A stretch of DNA of 64,000 bases, taken from the NCBI GenBank assembly GCA_036277115.1, contig DASUNM010000021.1:496001-560000 (forward strand). Reading direction: 5' to 3'. The notes under the pieces were generated by a model, which worked only from the letters and a program-made list of their open reading frames with translations, did not search any database and was not told the DNA's origin. Position 1 is the stretch's first letter. Each line of letters starts with the position of its first letter. Positions 18,484-27,346 of this stretch are shown one piece after another. The position numbers and the translations under genes were made by a program. This DNA comes from Pyrinomonadaceae bacterium. Lineage in GTDB: Bacteria > Acidobacteriota > Blastocatellia > Pyrinomonadales > Pyrinomonadaceae.

Positions 18484-20271
18484 ATGGCCACCAACAATCA
18501 GGTTGGCGTTACGACTCATCCGAAGGGTCTGTACGTCCTGTTTGCCACCGAGATGTGGGAGCGGTTCAGCTTCTACTCGATGCTGTCGTTATTTACGCTG
18601 TACCTGCGCGACCCGATCAGCGGATTTGGCTGGACGGCGACTGAGGCGACCACGCTCAACGCCAACTACCTGATGTTTGTTTATGCGAGCCCGCTGATCG
18701 GCGGACTCGTCGCCGATCGCATCACTGGTTATCGCAAGGCCGTGATGATCGGTGGCTTCTTCTTCATGGCGGGGCATGGGTTGCTCTCAATTCAAGCACT
18801 GTGGGCGGTTTACAGTGCTCTTGTCTGCCTGGTGATCGGTAACGGCTTCTTCAAACCGAACGTGTCAACGATGGTTGGCAACCTCTATCCCGAGGGCAGT
18901 CACCTCAAGGATCGTGCCTACAACATCTTTTATATGGGCATCAATGTCGGTGCATTTGCGGCGCCGATCGTGATGCAGATTGTAAAGTCGACGATTAATG
19001 TTCACGCCGCGTTTGCGGTCGCCGCATTTGGAATGCTGATTTCGGTGGGAACTCTGTGGTACTTCAAACAGCATGTGCTGAGCGCCGACCGAAAGAAGGG
19101 GTCCCGCGATGCCCAACAGGCTGCCGACACGGCCGCCACTGCGACAGATGCTCCGCCACATGGTGTTAGCGATCAGGACGAAGGTGGTCACGCGAAAGGC
19201 GCCGGCGGAGACGCGGGGCGAAGCGCGGACATGCTGGCTGTCCCGAACTGGAAACGCGTGGTTGCGCTCCTTGTCATTTTCGCAATCGTCATTGTCTTCT
19301 GGATGGTGTTTCACCAAAACAGCTCAACCCTGACCTATTTCGCCGAAGACAATACGAGCATTCCCGGAACTATTTCTCAATCGATAAATGCCATGTGGGT
19401 GCTCGCGCTCACGTTTCCGCTCGTCTGGTTTTGGGGCTGGCTGGATCGCAAGGGCAAGGAACCCGCCACACCGACAAAGATGGCGTTTGGCATGACCCTT
19501 ACGGGACTCTCGTTCCTGGTTTTGTGGATGGCTGCAAGTATGGGTGAACGCGCACCGAAAACTCCTGATCAATTTGCTTCTGGCGCGTTCCGGATAAATG
19601 AACGCGTCGCCACGAATCTGGTCGCTCAAGGCGCTCCGAAAGACGTGGTTGACAAGATCATGAATGCGGAAACTCCGGCCCCGCCCGCGGCGCCCGTCGA
19701 ACCGGGGCTCTGGAATTCGGTGAAGGGCTTCTTTGCCGCTAAACCGGAAGGGAAGAAGATAGTCAGCGGCGTGAAATTCTCTGCATCAAGCGAGGAAGAC
19801 ATCAAGAAGGCGGACGAAGAAAATGCAAAAGCCGGGAAGCCCCCGCTGACGGAGGCTGAGAAGGCGCGTATGAGGAGCGGTCAGGAAAAGATGATCGCGG
19901 CCGTCAACTCGGTCGCCCCCGGGTTTGGAGATTCTCACCGGGCTGCAATTCTGGATAACGCCTATCTTTTTCACGTATCGGGGTTCTGGCTCTTCCTCGG
20001 TTACATGATCGTGACGCTGGGCGAACTTATGCTTTCGCCGATGGGTCTGTCGCTGGTCTCGAAGGTCGCGCCGATAAGTATCCGCGGTCTGATGATGGGC
20101 GGGTGGTTTGTGGCTACGGCCATCGGAAACAAGCTCACGCAGATTGGCGTCTACTGGGACATCTGGCTGCAGTCGAGCTTCTTCCTGGTCCTGGCGTGTA
20201 TGGCCCTGTTCATGGCGATTGTGCTCGCAGTACTGCTGAAGCCGCTGAAGAGAGCGATGCCGGGCGTGTGA
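18484..20271 (+). CDS. Proton-dependent oligopeptide transporter (POT/PTR2 family)
   Basis: A 595-residue member of the POT branch of the major facilitator superfamily, which imports di- and tripeptides with protons. The N-terminus carries the family ExxERF motif (EMWERF) in helix 1, and the PTR2 signature region FFKPNVSTMVG follows helix 4. It is longer than the usual ~500 residues because of two soluble inserts: a Gly/Ala/His-rich linker (about 203-248) and a large charged insert between late helices (about 353-488). The peptidase gene downstream suggests a shared role in peptide use. GAGGAG lies about 14 nt before the ATG. Confidence 0.9.
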   Translation: MATNNQVGVTTHPKGLYVLFATEMWERFSFYSMLSLFTLYLRDPISGFGWTATEATTLNANYLMFVYASPLIGGLVADRITGYRKAVMIGGFFFMAGHGLLSIQALWAVYSALVCLVIGNGFFKPNVSTMVGNLYPEGSHLKDRAYNIFYMGINVGAFAAPIVMQIVKSTINVHAAFAVAAFGMLISVGTLWYFKQHVLSADRKKGSRDAQQAADTAATATDAPPHGVSDQDEGGHAKGAGGDAGRSADMLAVPNWKRVVALLVIFAIVIVFWMVFHQNSSTLTYFAEDNTSIPGTISQSINAMWVLALTFPLVWFWGWLDRKGKEPATPTKMAFGMTLTGLSFLVLWMAASMGERAPKTPDQFASGAFRINERVATNLVAQGAPKDVVDKIMNAETPAPPAAPVEPGLWNSVKGFFAAKPEGKKIVSGVKFSASSEEDIKKADEENAKAGKPPLTEAEKARMRSGQEKMIAAVNSVAPGFGDSHRAAILDNAYLFHVSGFWLFLGYMIVTLGELMLSPMGLSLVSKVAPISIRGLMMGGWFVATAIGNKLTQIGVYWDIWLQSSFFLVLACMALFMAIVLAVLLKPLKRAMPGV

Positions 20272-20311
20272 GCTTTTCGTAAACTGAATTGGGAGCAAGC
20301 TCGTGATAAGT

Positions 20312-20353
20312 TGCAGAGAGGCGCAAGGGTGAAAGCCTTTGTTGCCTCTTTGC
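20312..20353. repeat. Imperfect intergenic hairpin
   Basis: GCAGAGAGGCGCAAGG and CCTTTGTTGCCTCTTTGC pair imperfectly between the transporter and the peptidase. It may be a degenerate relative of the CGCAAAG-type repeats at 43030. No T-run follows, so it is not a clear terminator. Confidence 0.45.
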
Positions 20354-20398
20354 TTTTCCGCGCTGCGTTTACCCTAATCTCTACTGGAGATGAATCAA

Positions 20399-22603
20399 GT
20401 GAAAATATTCCGACGAAGCATTCTTCTATTCTTCATCGTTACCGGCGTCGCGGCCCAGGCGCTCGCGCAAAACAAGCAATTAACCATTGACGACATCTTC
20501 GATCCGCAGAAGCGCGTCAGCTTTGGCGGCTCGCCAGTCAGTCCCCGCTGGCTGAAGGACGGCGTCCATTTCACGGTGGTCAGCCGCGATCGAAACGCAT
20601 TCCCGCGCTTGTTGAAGGTCAATGCCGTGTCCGGAAAGTCTGAGCCGTACTACAACGCGGCGAAAATGGAAGCTGCGTTTGCCGCGCTCCCCGGAATGAA
20701 AGACGCGGCCCGGCGGTTGGCGAACCAGACCTTTTATCAAATGAATCCGGCAGAGACCGGCGTGCTGATTAACCACGCGAACGACTTGTTCTATTACGAG
20801 TTCGGAAACGATCGCGCCATTCGGGTGACGCACAGTCCGCAGGAAGAAGTCGGCGAAGGCTTCAGCCCGGACGGCAAGTTCATAAGTTTCGTGCGCAGCG
20901 GAAATCTCTATGTGGCGGACCTCGCTTCCCAACGCGAACGGGCCCTGACAGGCGATGGGGGCGAAAAGATTTTTAATGGACGGCTCGACTGGGTTTATCA
21001 GGAAGAGCTCTACGGCCGCGGTAATTTCGGCGCTTACTGGTGGAGTCCGGACTCGACACGACTTGCTTTTCTTCGTCTCGACGAGAATCCCGTGCCTAAT
21101 TTTCCGGTCGTCGATCACATTCCGATTGACCAAGTTCTCGAGAACACACCCTATCCAAAAGCCGGCGAAGCGAATCCGCTTGTAAAGCTGGGCGTCGTCA
21201 ACGCAGCCGGCGGCGACATCACCTGGGTCGACACCGGCAAGTACATGCCGGAAGATTTGTTGATTGTGCGCGTCGGTTGGTTTCCCGACGGCAAGAAGGT
21301 TTGGTATCAGGCGCAGAATCGCATTCAGTCGTATCTCGACCTGAACACCGCGAATCCCGACAACGGCAGCTCGTCCAATCTCTTCCGCGAGACGAGCAAG
21401 GCCTGGGTCGAAGTCGTCGATGAAGGTCTGCGCTGGCTGAACAATGGTTCGTTTCTCTGGCTCAGCAGTCGTGACGGCTGGGAGCACATTTATCACTATG
21501 GCGCCGACGGAAAGTTGATCCGGCAGGTGACGAAAGGTGATTGGGACGTCCGCACCCTTGATGAAGTGAACGACGGGAAGGGAACGATCTATTTCACCGG
21601 CACCGAACACAGCTACATTGCGAATAACGCCTATTCGATCAAGCTCGACGGAACCGGGCTAAGCCGATTGACCACGACGGAAGGGAATCATCGGCCGTCG
21701 TTTAATTCCAACACGACACACTTCATCGACACCTGGTCTGACGTGAACACCCCGACCCAGGTGCGGCTTTACGATGCGGCCGGGAAACTCGTACGCGTGA
21801 TCGACGAGAACAAAGTCGACGCGTTGGCGCAGTACAAGCTCGGCAAGGTTGAGTTGCTCAACGTGAAGACGCGCGACGGCTTCACGATGGAAGCGATGAT
21901 GATCAAGCCGCCGGATTTCGATCCGTCGAAGAAATATCCGGTGTGGTCTTACACGTACGGCGGTCCGCAAGCGCCGCAGGTTCGCAATGCGTGGGGCGGA
22001 GCGACGTTCATGTGGCATCAGATGCTGGCGCAGAAAGGCTACATCATTTGGATTTGCGACAACCGCACCGCCAGTAGCAAGGGAGCCGGTTCCGCCTGGC
22101 CGGCTTACAAGAATCTGGGTGAACTGGAACTGCGCGATATTGAAGACGGGTTCGCTTGGTTGAAGTCACAATCATACGTTGATGGTTCCCGAATCGGCAT
22201 CTGGGGCTGGAGCTACGGCGGTTACATGACGACCTATGCGCTCACCCACAGCCAGACATTCAAGGTCGGAATTGCCGGCGGCTCAGTCACTGACTGGCGG
22301 AACTATGACACCATTTACACTGAGCGTCTGATGGACACGCCGCAGAATAATCCGGAGGGCTACCGCAAGTCGGCGCCGCTGCATTTCGCCAAAAACCTGA
22401 ACGGCAAGCTGCTCCTGATTCACGGCGCCATCGACGACAACGTGCACATGTCGAACACGATTCAGTTTCTTTACGAGCTACAGAAGAGCGGCAAGCCAGT
22501 GCAGCTAATGGTTTATCCCAAGTCGCGCCACGGCGTGACCGATCCGCTGCTGCTCAAGCACATGCGACAGATGATGACGGATTTCATTTTGGCGAACTTG
22601 TAG
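20399..22603 (+). CDS. Dipeptidyl-peptidase-IV-like S9 serine peptidase, exported
   Basis: A 734-residue prolyl oligopeptidase-family enzyme that removes dipeptides from the N-terminus of peptides. It has a signal peptide (about 1-24), a beta-propeller region (about 60-480) and a C-terminal alpha/beta-hydrolase domain. The catalytic triad is visible: Ser605 in GWSYGG, Asp679 in IDDNVH and His711 in SRHG. A Glu-Glu pair in YQEELYG matches the DPP-IV N-terminal amine-binding motif. A GTG at 20399 is preferred over the ATG at 20390 because GGAG lies 9 nt before it and the signal peptide then starts MKIFRR. The upstream peptide transporter fits peptide scavenging. Confidence 0.88.
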   Translation: MKIFRRSILLFFIVTGVAAQALAQNKQLTIDDIFDPQKRVSFGGSPVSPRWLKDGVHFTVVSRDRNAFPRLLKVNAVSGKSEPYYNAAKMEAAFAALPGMKDAARRLANQTFYQMNPAETGVLINHANDLFYYEFGNDRAIRVTHSPQEEVGEGFSPDGKFISFVRSGNLYVADLASQRERALTGDGGEKIFNGRLDWVYQEELYGRGNFGAYWWSPDSTRLAFLRLDENPVPNFPVVDHIPIDQVLENTPYPKAGEANPLVKLGVVNAAGGDITWVDTGKYMPEDLLIVRVGWFPDGKKVWYQAQNRIQSYLDLNTANPDNGSSSNLFRETSKAWVEVVDEGLRWLNNGSFLWLSSRDGWEHIYHYGADGKLIRQVTKGDWDVRTLDEVNDGKGTIYFTGTEHSYIANNAYSIKLDGTGLSRLTTTEGNHRPSFNSNTTHFIDTWSDVNTPTQVRLYDAAGKLVRVIDENKVDALAQYKLGKVELLNVKTRDGFTMEAMMIKPPDFDPSKKYPVWSYTYGGPQAPQVRNAWGGATFMWHQMLAQKGYIIWICDNRTASSKGAGSAWPAYKNLGELELRDIEDGFAWLKSQSYVDGSRIGIWGWSYGGYMTTYALTHSQTFKVGIAGGSVTDWRNYDTIYTERLMDTPQNNPEGYRKSAPLHFAKNLNGKLLLIHGAIDDNVHMSNTIQFLYELQKSGKPVQLMVYPKSRHGVTDPLLLKHMRQMMTDFILANL

Positions 22604-22631
22604 GATTTCATTACATGAGGAGGACCTGAGA

Positions 22632-22898
22632 ATGCCTGTTTATATGGTTGAGCGCGAATTGCCCGGCATCCAGATGGATCAATTGGCCGCGGCGCAGAAG
22701 GCTGCAATCGAAACCAGTAACCAGTTCACCGCTGACGGTAAACCTGTTCGCTACATCAGAACGACCTTTGTTCCGGGTGAAGCGCATTGCATGTGTTTGT
22801 TTGAGGCTGGCAATGCTGATGACGTTAAGGCAGTCAACGAAAAAGCGAACATCCCATTTACTCGCGTGGTTGAAGCGCTGGATTTAACACCGCAGTAA
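22632..22898 (+). CDS. DUF4242 small protein
   Basis: An 88-residue cytoplasmic protein of the DUF4242 / SCO4226-like ferredoxin-fold family, some members of which bind nickel. It begins MPVYMVERELPG and holds the conserved segment VRYIRTTFVPGEAHCMCLFE, with candidate ligands Glu55, His57 and Cys58. GAGGAG lies upstream of the ATG. It starts 28 bp after the peptidase and may share its transcript. The biological role of the family is not settled. Confidence 0.8.
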   Translation: MPVYMVERELPGIQMDQLAAAQKAAIETSNQFTADGKPVRYIRTTFVPGEAHCMCLFEAGNADDVKAVNEKANIPFTRVVEALDLTPQ

Positions 22899-22928
22899 CA
22901 ACCAATCAACGGTGCAGAGTGAGGGAGT

Positions 22929-23102
22929 GTGAGTGTGATCCGCGTTGAAGTAATTGATCTTCATATAGATTCCTCTTTCAAGGGCGTACTCTGACAGATC
23001 TACTGAAGCTTTGGCTGCTGCTAGTTTGTCCAACATTGGTTCGCGTCGAAGTGTTTCCCAGATCAAATGCAGCCAACACCGGGAGTGGGAGTGAGTTGAC
23101 AT
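22929..23102 (-). pseudogene. Truncated RAYT (IS200-like, Y1) transposase
   Basis: Read on the minus strand from 23102, the first ~58 residues (MSTHSHSRCWLHLIWETL, then a segment ending GIYMKINYFNADHTH) match the N-terminus of REP-associated tyrosine transposases. The HxH-type motif expected in Y1 enzymes is near the break (NADHTH). Beyond about 22929 the similarity stops, and the catalytic Tyr region is absent. Intact RAYTs are about 150 residues or longer, so this is a dead fragment. Palindromes lie just upstream at 23137-23200. It is the only sign of a transposase in the window. Confidence 0.75.
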
Positions 23103-23136
23103 GGTTTAGAAGCTCCTTGAGAAGAAGAGCTTAAGA

Positions 23137-23200
23137 GAAACCGTTAAAACGGTTCAATCCAAATTTTGTTGCAAGCAGGTCACCGGGTTGAAACCGGGTG
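23137..23200. repeat. REP-like palindromes beside the RAYT remnant
   Basis: Two hairpins: AACCGTT/AACGGTT at 23139-23155, and CACCGGGTT/AACCGGGTG (one mismatch) at 23181-23200. Both sit upstream of the RAYT fragment, where REP sequences usually lie. Confidence 0.6.
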
Positions 23201-23260
23201 TGAATAAGAATTAGAACCAGTGGCGTATCGATGATGAGGGATTCTGTAAGGCGCTAAGTG

Positions 23261-23293
23261 ACGAAGGCAAGGTTCGAACCTGCAGTCCTTCGT
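23261..23293. repeat. Hairpin with internal palindrome
   Basis: ACGAAGG (23261-23267) pairs with CCTTCGT (23287-23293); between them AGGTTCGAACCT is itself a palindrome. It looks a little like a tRNA T-arm, but no acceptor or anticodon arm goes with it. 23201-23326 holds this and the 9-nt array described next, and no gene. Confidence 0.5.
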
Positions 23294-23300
23294 AATTCTT

Positions 23301-23340
23301 TATCTGTGTCTGCGTAGTCTGCGGATTCATCGTCTCTGAC
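23301..23340. repeat. Nine-nucleotide tandem array, TCTGCGTAG type
   Basis: TCTGCGTAG, TCTGCGGAT and flanking degenerate units repeat with a 9-nt period. The mutM stop codon (23327-23329) lies within it, so the repeat touches the gene end. Similar ATCTGCGTA-like arrays are common between genes in several phyla. Confidence 0.5.
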
Positions 23341-24208
23341 ACCTGGGACACCAGTAAGTTGATCTCCCGCCCTGCGTTTCGCGACGAATCCTCGCGCCGC
23401 ACCTGACGCAGGGCTCACCTTCGCGATCGTAAACATGCCAGAAATCTTCGAACGCTTCACCGTACGTGAATCCGTCCGGATGTTCGAGATTCACCCGCAG
23501 TCGCGTGCCGTCACTCATCGCGTCGGTAAGAACTTCGCGGATAGCCTGATGCAATCTGGCGACGCGTTTAGGAGCCAGCGTTGTCGCGATCTTGAAAGGA
23601 TTGATCTGCGCACGAAAGAGCGCTTCGGACGCGTAAATGTTTCCCAGCCCAAGCACCTTTGTTTGATCGAGCAGGAGCGTCTTCAGACTTCGCTGCGAGC
23701 GCGCCAGCACCCGCTTTAAATAATCCAAACTGAATTCGTCTGAGAAAGGTTCGGGGGCGAGTTCGCGAATTCCTTTGGTGTGGGCGAGCCGGGAATACGC
23801 CACCAGCTTCATTACTCCAAACTGCCGCTGATCACAGAACACCAGCCGCCGCTCGTTATCCAGGTAAAAGATTGCGTGCGCGTACCGCGGCAGTTCCTCG
23901 TCGACCGTGAGATATCGAAACTTGCCGGTCATGCGCAAGTGGAAGATCAACACGCTGCCTGAGCCGGGCCGCGTGCCGACGGCGCGACCGTGCGAAAGCA
24001 TCTTCGGTTTGTCGAGATCGATCAGGATGAACTTGCCGCGCCGCCGCACGCCGCAGATGCGAGAACCTTTGAGTTTGCGATTGAATGCCGCTTGCGCGTT
24101 ACGGGGAACGAGCTTGGGCAGGCGGATCTCAGTAGCGAGGATGCGCCGTCGAACCACAGACCGGCGCAACGCGCGCACGACGTGCTCGACCTCCGGCAGC
24201 TCGGGCAT
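23327..24208 (-). CDS. mutM: Formamidopyrimidine-DNA glycosylase
   Basis: A 293-residue base-excision repair enzyme (Fpg) that removes oxidised purines such as 8-oxoguanine and cuts at the resulting site. The N-terminus MPELPEVEHVV gives the catalytic Pro2 and Glu3 after Met removal. The helix-two-turn-helix segment (QTKVLGLGNIYASEALF) and a four-Cys zinc finger (CVRC and CPRC) close the protein. The frame opens at 24262, but the active N-terminal Pro requires the start at 24208. The stop lies in an intergenic repeat, and the protein ends CPRCQRR, a normal family end. Confidence 0.93.
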   Translation of the reverse strand: MPELPEVEHVVRALRRSVVRRRILATEIRLPKLVPRNAQAAFNRKLKGSRICGVRRRGKFILIDLDKPKMLSHGRAVGTRPGSGSVLIFHLRMTGKFRYLTVDEELPRYAHAIFYLDNERRLVFCDQRQFGVMKLVAYSRLAHTKGIRELAPEPFSDEFSLDYLKRVLARSQRSLKTLLLDQTKVLGLGNIYASEALFRAQINPFKIATTLAPKRVARLHQAIREVLTDAMSDGTRLRVNLEHPDGFTYGEAFEDFWHVYDREGEPCVRCGARIRRETQGGRSTYWCPRCQRR

Positions 24209-24295
24209 GCCCGAGAGTGTGGGATGCCCTGCCGCCGAAGTCAAAGCGGAAATGTGCATCAAATTGTGGTGAAACGAGGACCAGACCGTCTCAGG

Positions 24296-24448
24296 TTAGA
24301 ACACCTTCAACAGCAAGAGAATGATAACGATGAGCACGATCAGCCCGAGCCCGCCGCTTGGGCCATAGCCCCAGTTGCGGCTATATGGCCACGCCGGCAC
24401 CGCTCCCAACAGCAAAATGATCAGGATTATTAGAAGGATGAGACCCAT
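24296..24448 (-). CDS. DUF3309 small membrane protein
   Basis: A 50-residue protein that is almost wholly two hydrophobic segments (MGLILLIILIILLLGAVPAW and GLGLIVLIVIILLLLKVF) joined by a turn containing NWGYGPSGG. This pattern is diagnostic of DUF3309. GGGAGG lies 9 nt before the ATG at 24448; the longer frame to 24610 is made of repeat sequence and is rejected as the start. Function is unknown; it lies between mutM and the phosphomannomutase on the same strand. Confidence 0.8.
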   Translation of the reverse strand: MGLILLIILIILLLGAVPAWPYSRNWGYGPSGGLGLIVLIVIILLLLKVF

Positions 24449-24485
24449 GAACCGAAACCTCCCGAGTCGAATCAGACGCTGATTA

Positions 24486-24628
24486 CTTGCACGCCGGGGA
24501 TCAGCTTTCGAAATGGTTTCGGCAAGGCCTGTGCCGTGGGTACGCACTCCTCGGACTGCCGTCTGTCTTAAAGCTAAAGTCCTTCGAGCGGAGCGCCGAT
24601 GAACTTGCACGCCGGAGGCGTGCGTACC
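24486..24628. repeat. Cluster of REP-like fragments, GGTACGCACGCC type
   Basis: One full palindrome (GCACGCCGGAGGCGTGC with a GGTAC head on the minus strand, 24604-24628) and two partial ones (near 24486 and 24538) are mixed with a CTTAAAGCTAAAGTCC segment. The full copy starts 3 nt after the phosphomannomutase stop codon. Confidence 0.65.
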
Positions 24629-24630
24629 AG

Positions 24631-25992
24631 CTAGTGCGGCCTGGTTCCGATGATCTCTTCTATCTCGACGCGCAGATTTTCAACTAAGCCGGGTTTCCGC
24701 GCTTCAATGTTAAGGCGGAGCAGAGGCTCGGTATTCGAGGAGCGGATGTTGAAGCGCCAATCATCGGAATTCAGCGAGTAGCCATCAGTCAGGTCTTCGG
24801 TGCCGCGGCCGTTGAAACGCTCCTTTACCGCCGCAATGGTCTTCGGCACGTCGCCGACGCGGTAATTCAATTCGCCGGACATGTAATGGCCATCCATATA
24901 CGGCCGCATGGTTTCGGAAAAAGATTTTCCAGTACGGGATAACTGCTCAAGAACCAGTAGGAAAGGAATCACTCCGTTGTCGGCATAAAAGTTCTCGCGA
25001 AAGTAGTAATGCGCGCTCATCTCGCCGGCGAAGATGGCATTCTCATTGCGCATGCGATCCTTGATGAAGGCATGACCGCTCTTGGAGATGAGCGGTTGCG
25101 CGCCATGCTGCTCGCAAACTTTGGTCGTCGGCCAAATCACCCGCGGATCGAAAATGATTTTGTTCGGGCCGCTGCTCTTTGTCAGCAGGACGTCGGCCAA
25201 AGAGGCCGTCACGTAGGCGCCGGATATGAACTCGCCTTTCTCATCCAGGAACATGCAACGATCGGCGTCGGCGTCCCAGATGGCAGCGATGTCGTGCTTT
25301 GAATCACGCATTAACTGTTCAGTCTCAGCGCGATTGGCAGGCTGCATCGGATCGGGTGTGCCTTTTGGAAAAGTACCGTCAGGTTGCCAGTTCAGCCGCG
25401 TAAGCTTTATCGGCAACTTCTCTGCCAACAGGTCCACTATTTTGCCGGCGAAACCAAAGTTCGCGTTTGCGACGACATCCAGCGGTTTGATCGCATCGCT
25501 ATCGATAAAGGTGAGCACGTGCTCAACATAGCCCTCAGTGACGTCTTTTTCTTCGACCCGCCCTTTGGTGTCCGACGAGACTTCCTTGTCTTTGTTTTCC
25601 TTCAGCGCATCGCGGATGGCGAATAATCCAGTTTCAGAAGAGATGGCCGCGGCTTTCTCGCGCACCATCTTCGCGCCGTTGTATTCCTTCGGATTGTGCG
25701 AGGCAGAGACCACGATGCCGCCGGAGTATTCATCCGACGAGCCGACTGCGTAGTACAGCATGTCGGTCGTGATGCCGCCGATGTCCACTACGTTAACGCC
25801 GGCATCGACAAAGCCCTTTGTCAGCGCCGCTTTCAGCGATGGCCCTGATTCGCGGGCGTCCATGCCGACGACCATCGTCTTTGGATGAAAGAGATGGGTG
25901 TAAGCCTGCGCGATCCGGTAGAAGGCCTCTTCGTCGAGATCGGTCGGGTAAACGCCGCGAATGTCGTAAGCACGAAAGCTGTCGAAGTTCAT
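24631..25992 (-). CDS. manB: Phosphomannomutase/phosphoglucomutase
   Basis: A 453-residue alpha-D-phosphohexomutase that interconverts hexose 6- and 1-phosphates. The phosphoserine motif VSASHNP places the active Ser at 98, the metal loop is DADADR, and the sugar-binding GEMSAHYYF and phosphate-binding RSSNTEPLLR segments follow. AAGGA precedes the ATG at 25992; the frame continues to 26088 through repeat sequence and is not used. It lies just downstream of a nucleotidyltransferase on the same strand, so together they would make GDP-mannose or a related nucleotide sugar. ManB versus Pgm specificity cannot be fixed by eye. Confidence 0.9.
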   Translation of the reverse strand: MNFDSFRAYDIRGVYPTDLDEEAFYRIAQAYTHLFHPKTMVVGMDARESGPSLKAALTKGFVDAGVNVVDIGGITTDMLYYAVGSSDEYSGGIVVSASHNPKEYNGAKMVREKAAAISSETGLFAIRDALKENKDKEVSSDTKGRVEEKDVTEGYVEHVLTFIDSDAIKPLDVVANANFGFAGKIVDLLAEKLPIKLTRLNWQPDGTFPKGTPDPMQPANRAETEQLMRDSKHDIAAIWDADADRCMFLDEKGEFISGAYVTASLADVLLTKSSGPNKIIFDPRVIWPTTKVCEQHGAQPLISKSGHAFIKDRMRNENAIFAGEMSAHYYFRENFYADNGVIPFLLVLEQLSRTGKSFSETMRPYMDGHYMSGELNYRVGDVPKTIAAVKERFNGRGTEDLTDGYSLNSDDWRFNIRSSNTEPLLRLNIEARKPGLVENLRVEIEEIIGTRPH

Positions 25993-26020
25993 AGTTTGTC
26001 CTTCTTGGGCGCGTGGCGGC

Positions 26021-26102
26021 GTTAGAGTACCGACTTTAGTCGGGCGGTTTGGCTGCCTCGGTGTGCGTGAAGAAAAAGCCCAACTCAAGTTGGTACTCTA
26101 AC
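26021..26102. repeat. Inverted palindrome pair, GTTAGAGTACC type
   Basis: Left unit GTTAGAGTACC plus CGACTTTAGTCG (26021-26044); right unit is the inverted form with CAACTCAAGTTG (26079-26102). The two units share the GTTAGAGTACC head, as in a BIME. It lies between the nucleotidyltransferase stop and the manB start, possibly within one transcript. Confidence 0.75.
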
Positions 26103-26110
26103 CCCTGCCT

Positions 26111-27151
26111 TCACACGCACGTTCTTGTGTAATCGCTCAAAGAAGTCTTATCACCCAGCACAGTCCCCGGACCGACAATCGCCGACCGTCCAATGTGGCA
26201 ACCCCGACCGATGAGGGCGCCCCTCACTTCCGCCGCAGTGCCGACGCGCGTATGACTCCAGAGCACGGAATTCTCAATCCTGGCCCGCTCTTCGATGTAG
26301 CAGCCCGGGCCAAGCACCGAGTTGATGATCTCGACTCCCGGTTTGATGGTGCAGTCGTCGGCGATGATTGACAGTTCATCAATCTGAGAGTGCGTCGCCG
26401 AATCAAAGTTACCGCGGCGATCCTTCAGGTGAAAGCGCGTGACACGATTTGCCAGCATGTCGTGATGCGCTTGCAGATAGCGCGCGGGCGTACCAATGTC
26501 CAGCCAATACGTGCGCGGCGGAACGTGCGCATAGAAAGCTTCGCCCTGCTCAAGCAACTTCGGAAACAGCGCGTACTCGAATGAATAATTTTCGCCTTTA
26601 GGAATCAAATCCAGCACCTTCGGCTCGAGGACGTACGCGCCGGCGTTGATGTTGCGACAGTCCGTCTCGCCGGGCTTGGGCTTTTCCACAAAGCGCTGAA
26701 CGCGACCCTCTTCGTCGGTTTCAACCACGCCGTACATGCTGGCATCTTCGACCGGGATCAAAAAGATCGAGGCGGTGGCCCCCCGCTGTTGATGCTGACG
26801 GATCATCACTTTTAGATCGAGATCCGTGAGCACGTCGCCGTTGAATACCACGGTCGGTTCGCGAATCAAATCTTCAGCGAACTTGTAGGCGCCGGCCGTA
26901 CCCATCGGCTGGGGCTCGACCGTGTACTTCAATTTCACACCAAAGTTCGAGCCATCGCCGAGCTGCTGCTCAATCTTCTCAGGTTGATAAGAGAGGGAAA
27001 GGGTTATGTCCGTGACACCGGCGCGCCGCAAGGTGTCGATTTGGTAAAGCAGAAACGGCCGGTTACAAATCGGGACGATCGGTTTCGGCGTGTAAACAGT
27101 CAGGGGCCGCAGCCGCGTTCCTTTTCCGCCAGCCAGAATTAGTGCCTGCAT
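26111..27151 (-). CDS. Sugar-1-phosphate nucleotidyltransferase (mannose-1-phosphate guanylyltransferase-like)
   Basis: A 346-residue enzyme joining NTP and a sugar 1-phosphate to give a nucleotide sugar. The N-terminal Rossmann-like domain carries the signature LILAGGKGTRLRP (about 4-16), followed by the FNGDVLTDLD metal site and a VEKP segment. The C-terminal ~100 residues show hexapeptide repeats of a left-handed beta helix (CYIEERARIENSVLW and onward). The start at 27151 fits the family; the frame to 27313 is an overrun. Pairing with a phosphomannomutase favours GDP-mannose, but glucose specificity cannot be excluded. Confidence 0.88.
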   Translation of the reverse strand: MQALILAGGKGTRLRPLTVYTPKPIVPICNRPFLLYQIDTLRRAGVTDITLSLSYQPEKIEQQLGDGSNFGVKLKYTVEPQPMGTAGAYKFAEDLIREPTVVFNGDVLTDLDLKVMIRQHQQRGATASIFLIPVEDASMYGVVETDEEGRVQRFVEKPKPGETDCRNINAGAYVLEPKVLDLIPKGENYSFEYALFPKLLEQGEAFYAHVPPRTYWLDIGTPARYLQAHHDMLANRVTRFHLKDRRGNFDSATHSQIDELSIIADDCTIKPGVEIINSVLGPGCYIEERARIENSVLWSHTRVGTAAEVRGALIGRGCHIGRSAIVGPGTVLGDKTSLSDYTRTCV

Positions 27152-27346
27152 GATTAATTGATCGAAGCGTGAATGATTCCGAGGTTGAATTGCAAGCGGT
27201 GAGTCTAGCATTCGCGCGAGAGGGTTTTCAATTGCGCCATGTGTAGCGTGAGGTAGCGTCATGGAGTCAATACCGAATCCTCTCGCTTGACACGTTTTGG
27301 AATTAGCAGTCATCCTAAATCAATTAAACCAATAACATTCAAGACT

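Noticed and set aside
20480..21610. A 376-codon open frame antisense to the S9 peptidase gene
   Set aside because: It is the mirror of a codon-biased real gene, has no ribosome site and matches no family. Other long antisense frames, such as those opposite fabF and oppA, were left out for the same reason.
23245..23297. tRNA-like GGTTCGAACC segment
   Set aside because: The segment forms a simple hairpin with an internal palindrome. No acceptor, D or anticodon arms can be drawn around it.
27287..27315. TTGACA as a promoter for the thiolase gene
   Set aside because: The -35 box is perfect, but no acceptable -10 box lies 16-19 nt away, so I do not call a promoter.
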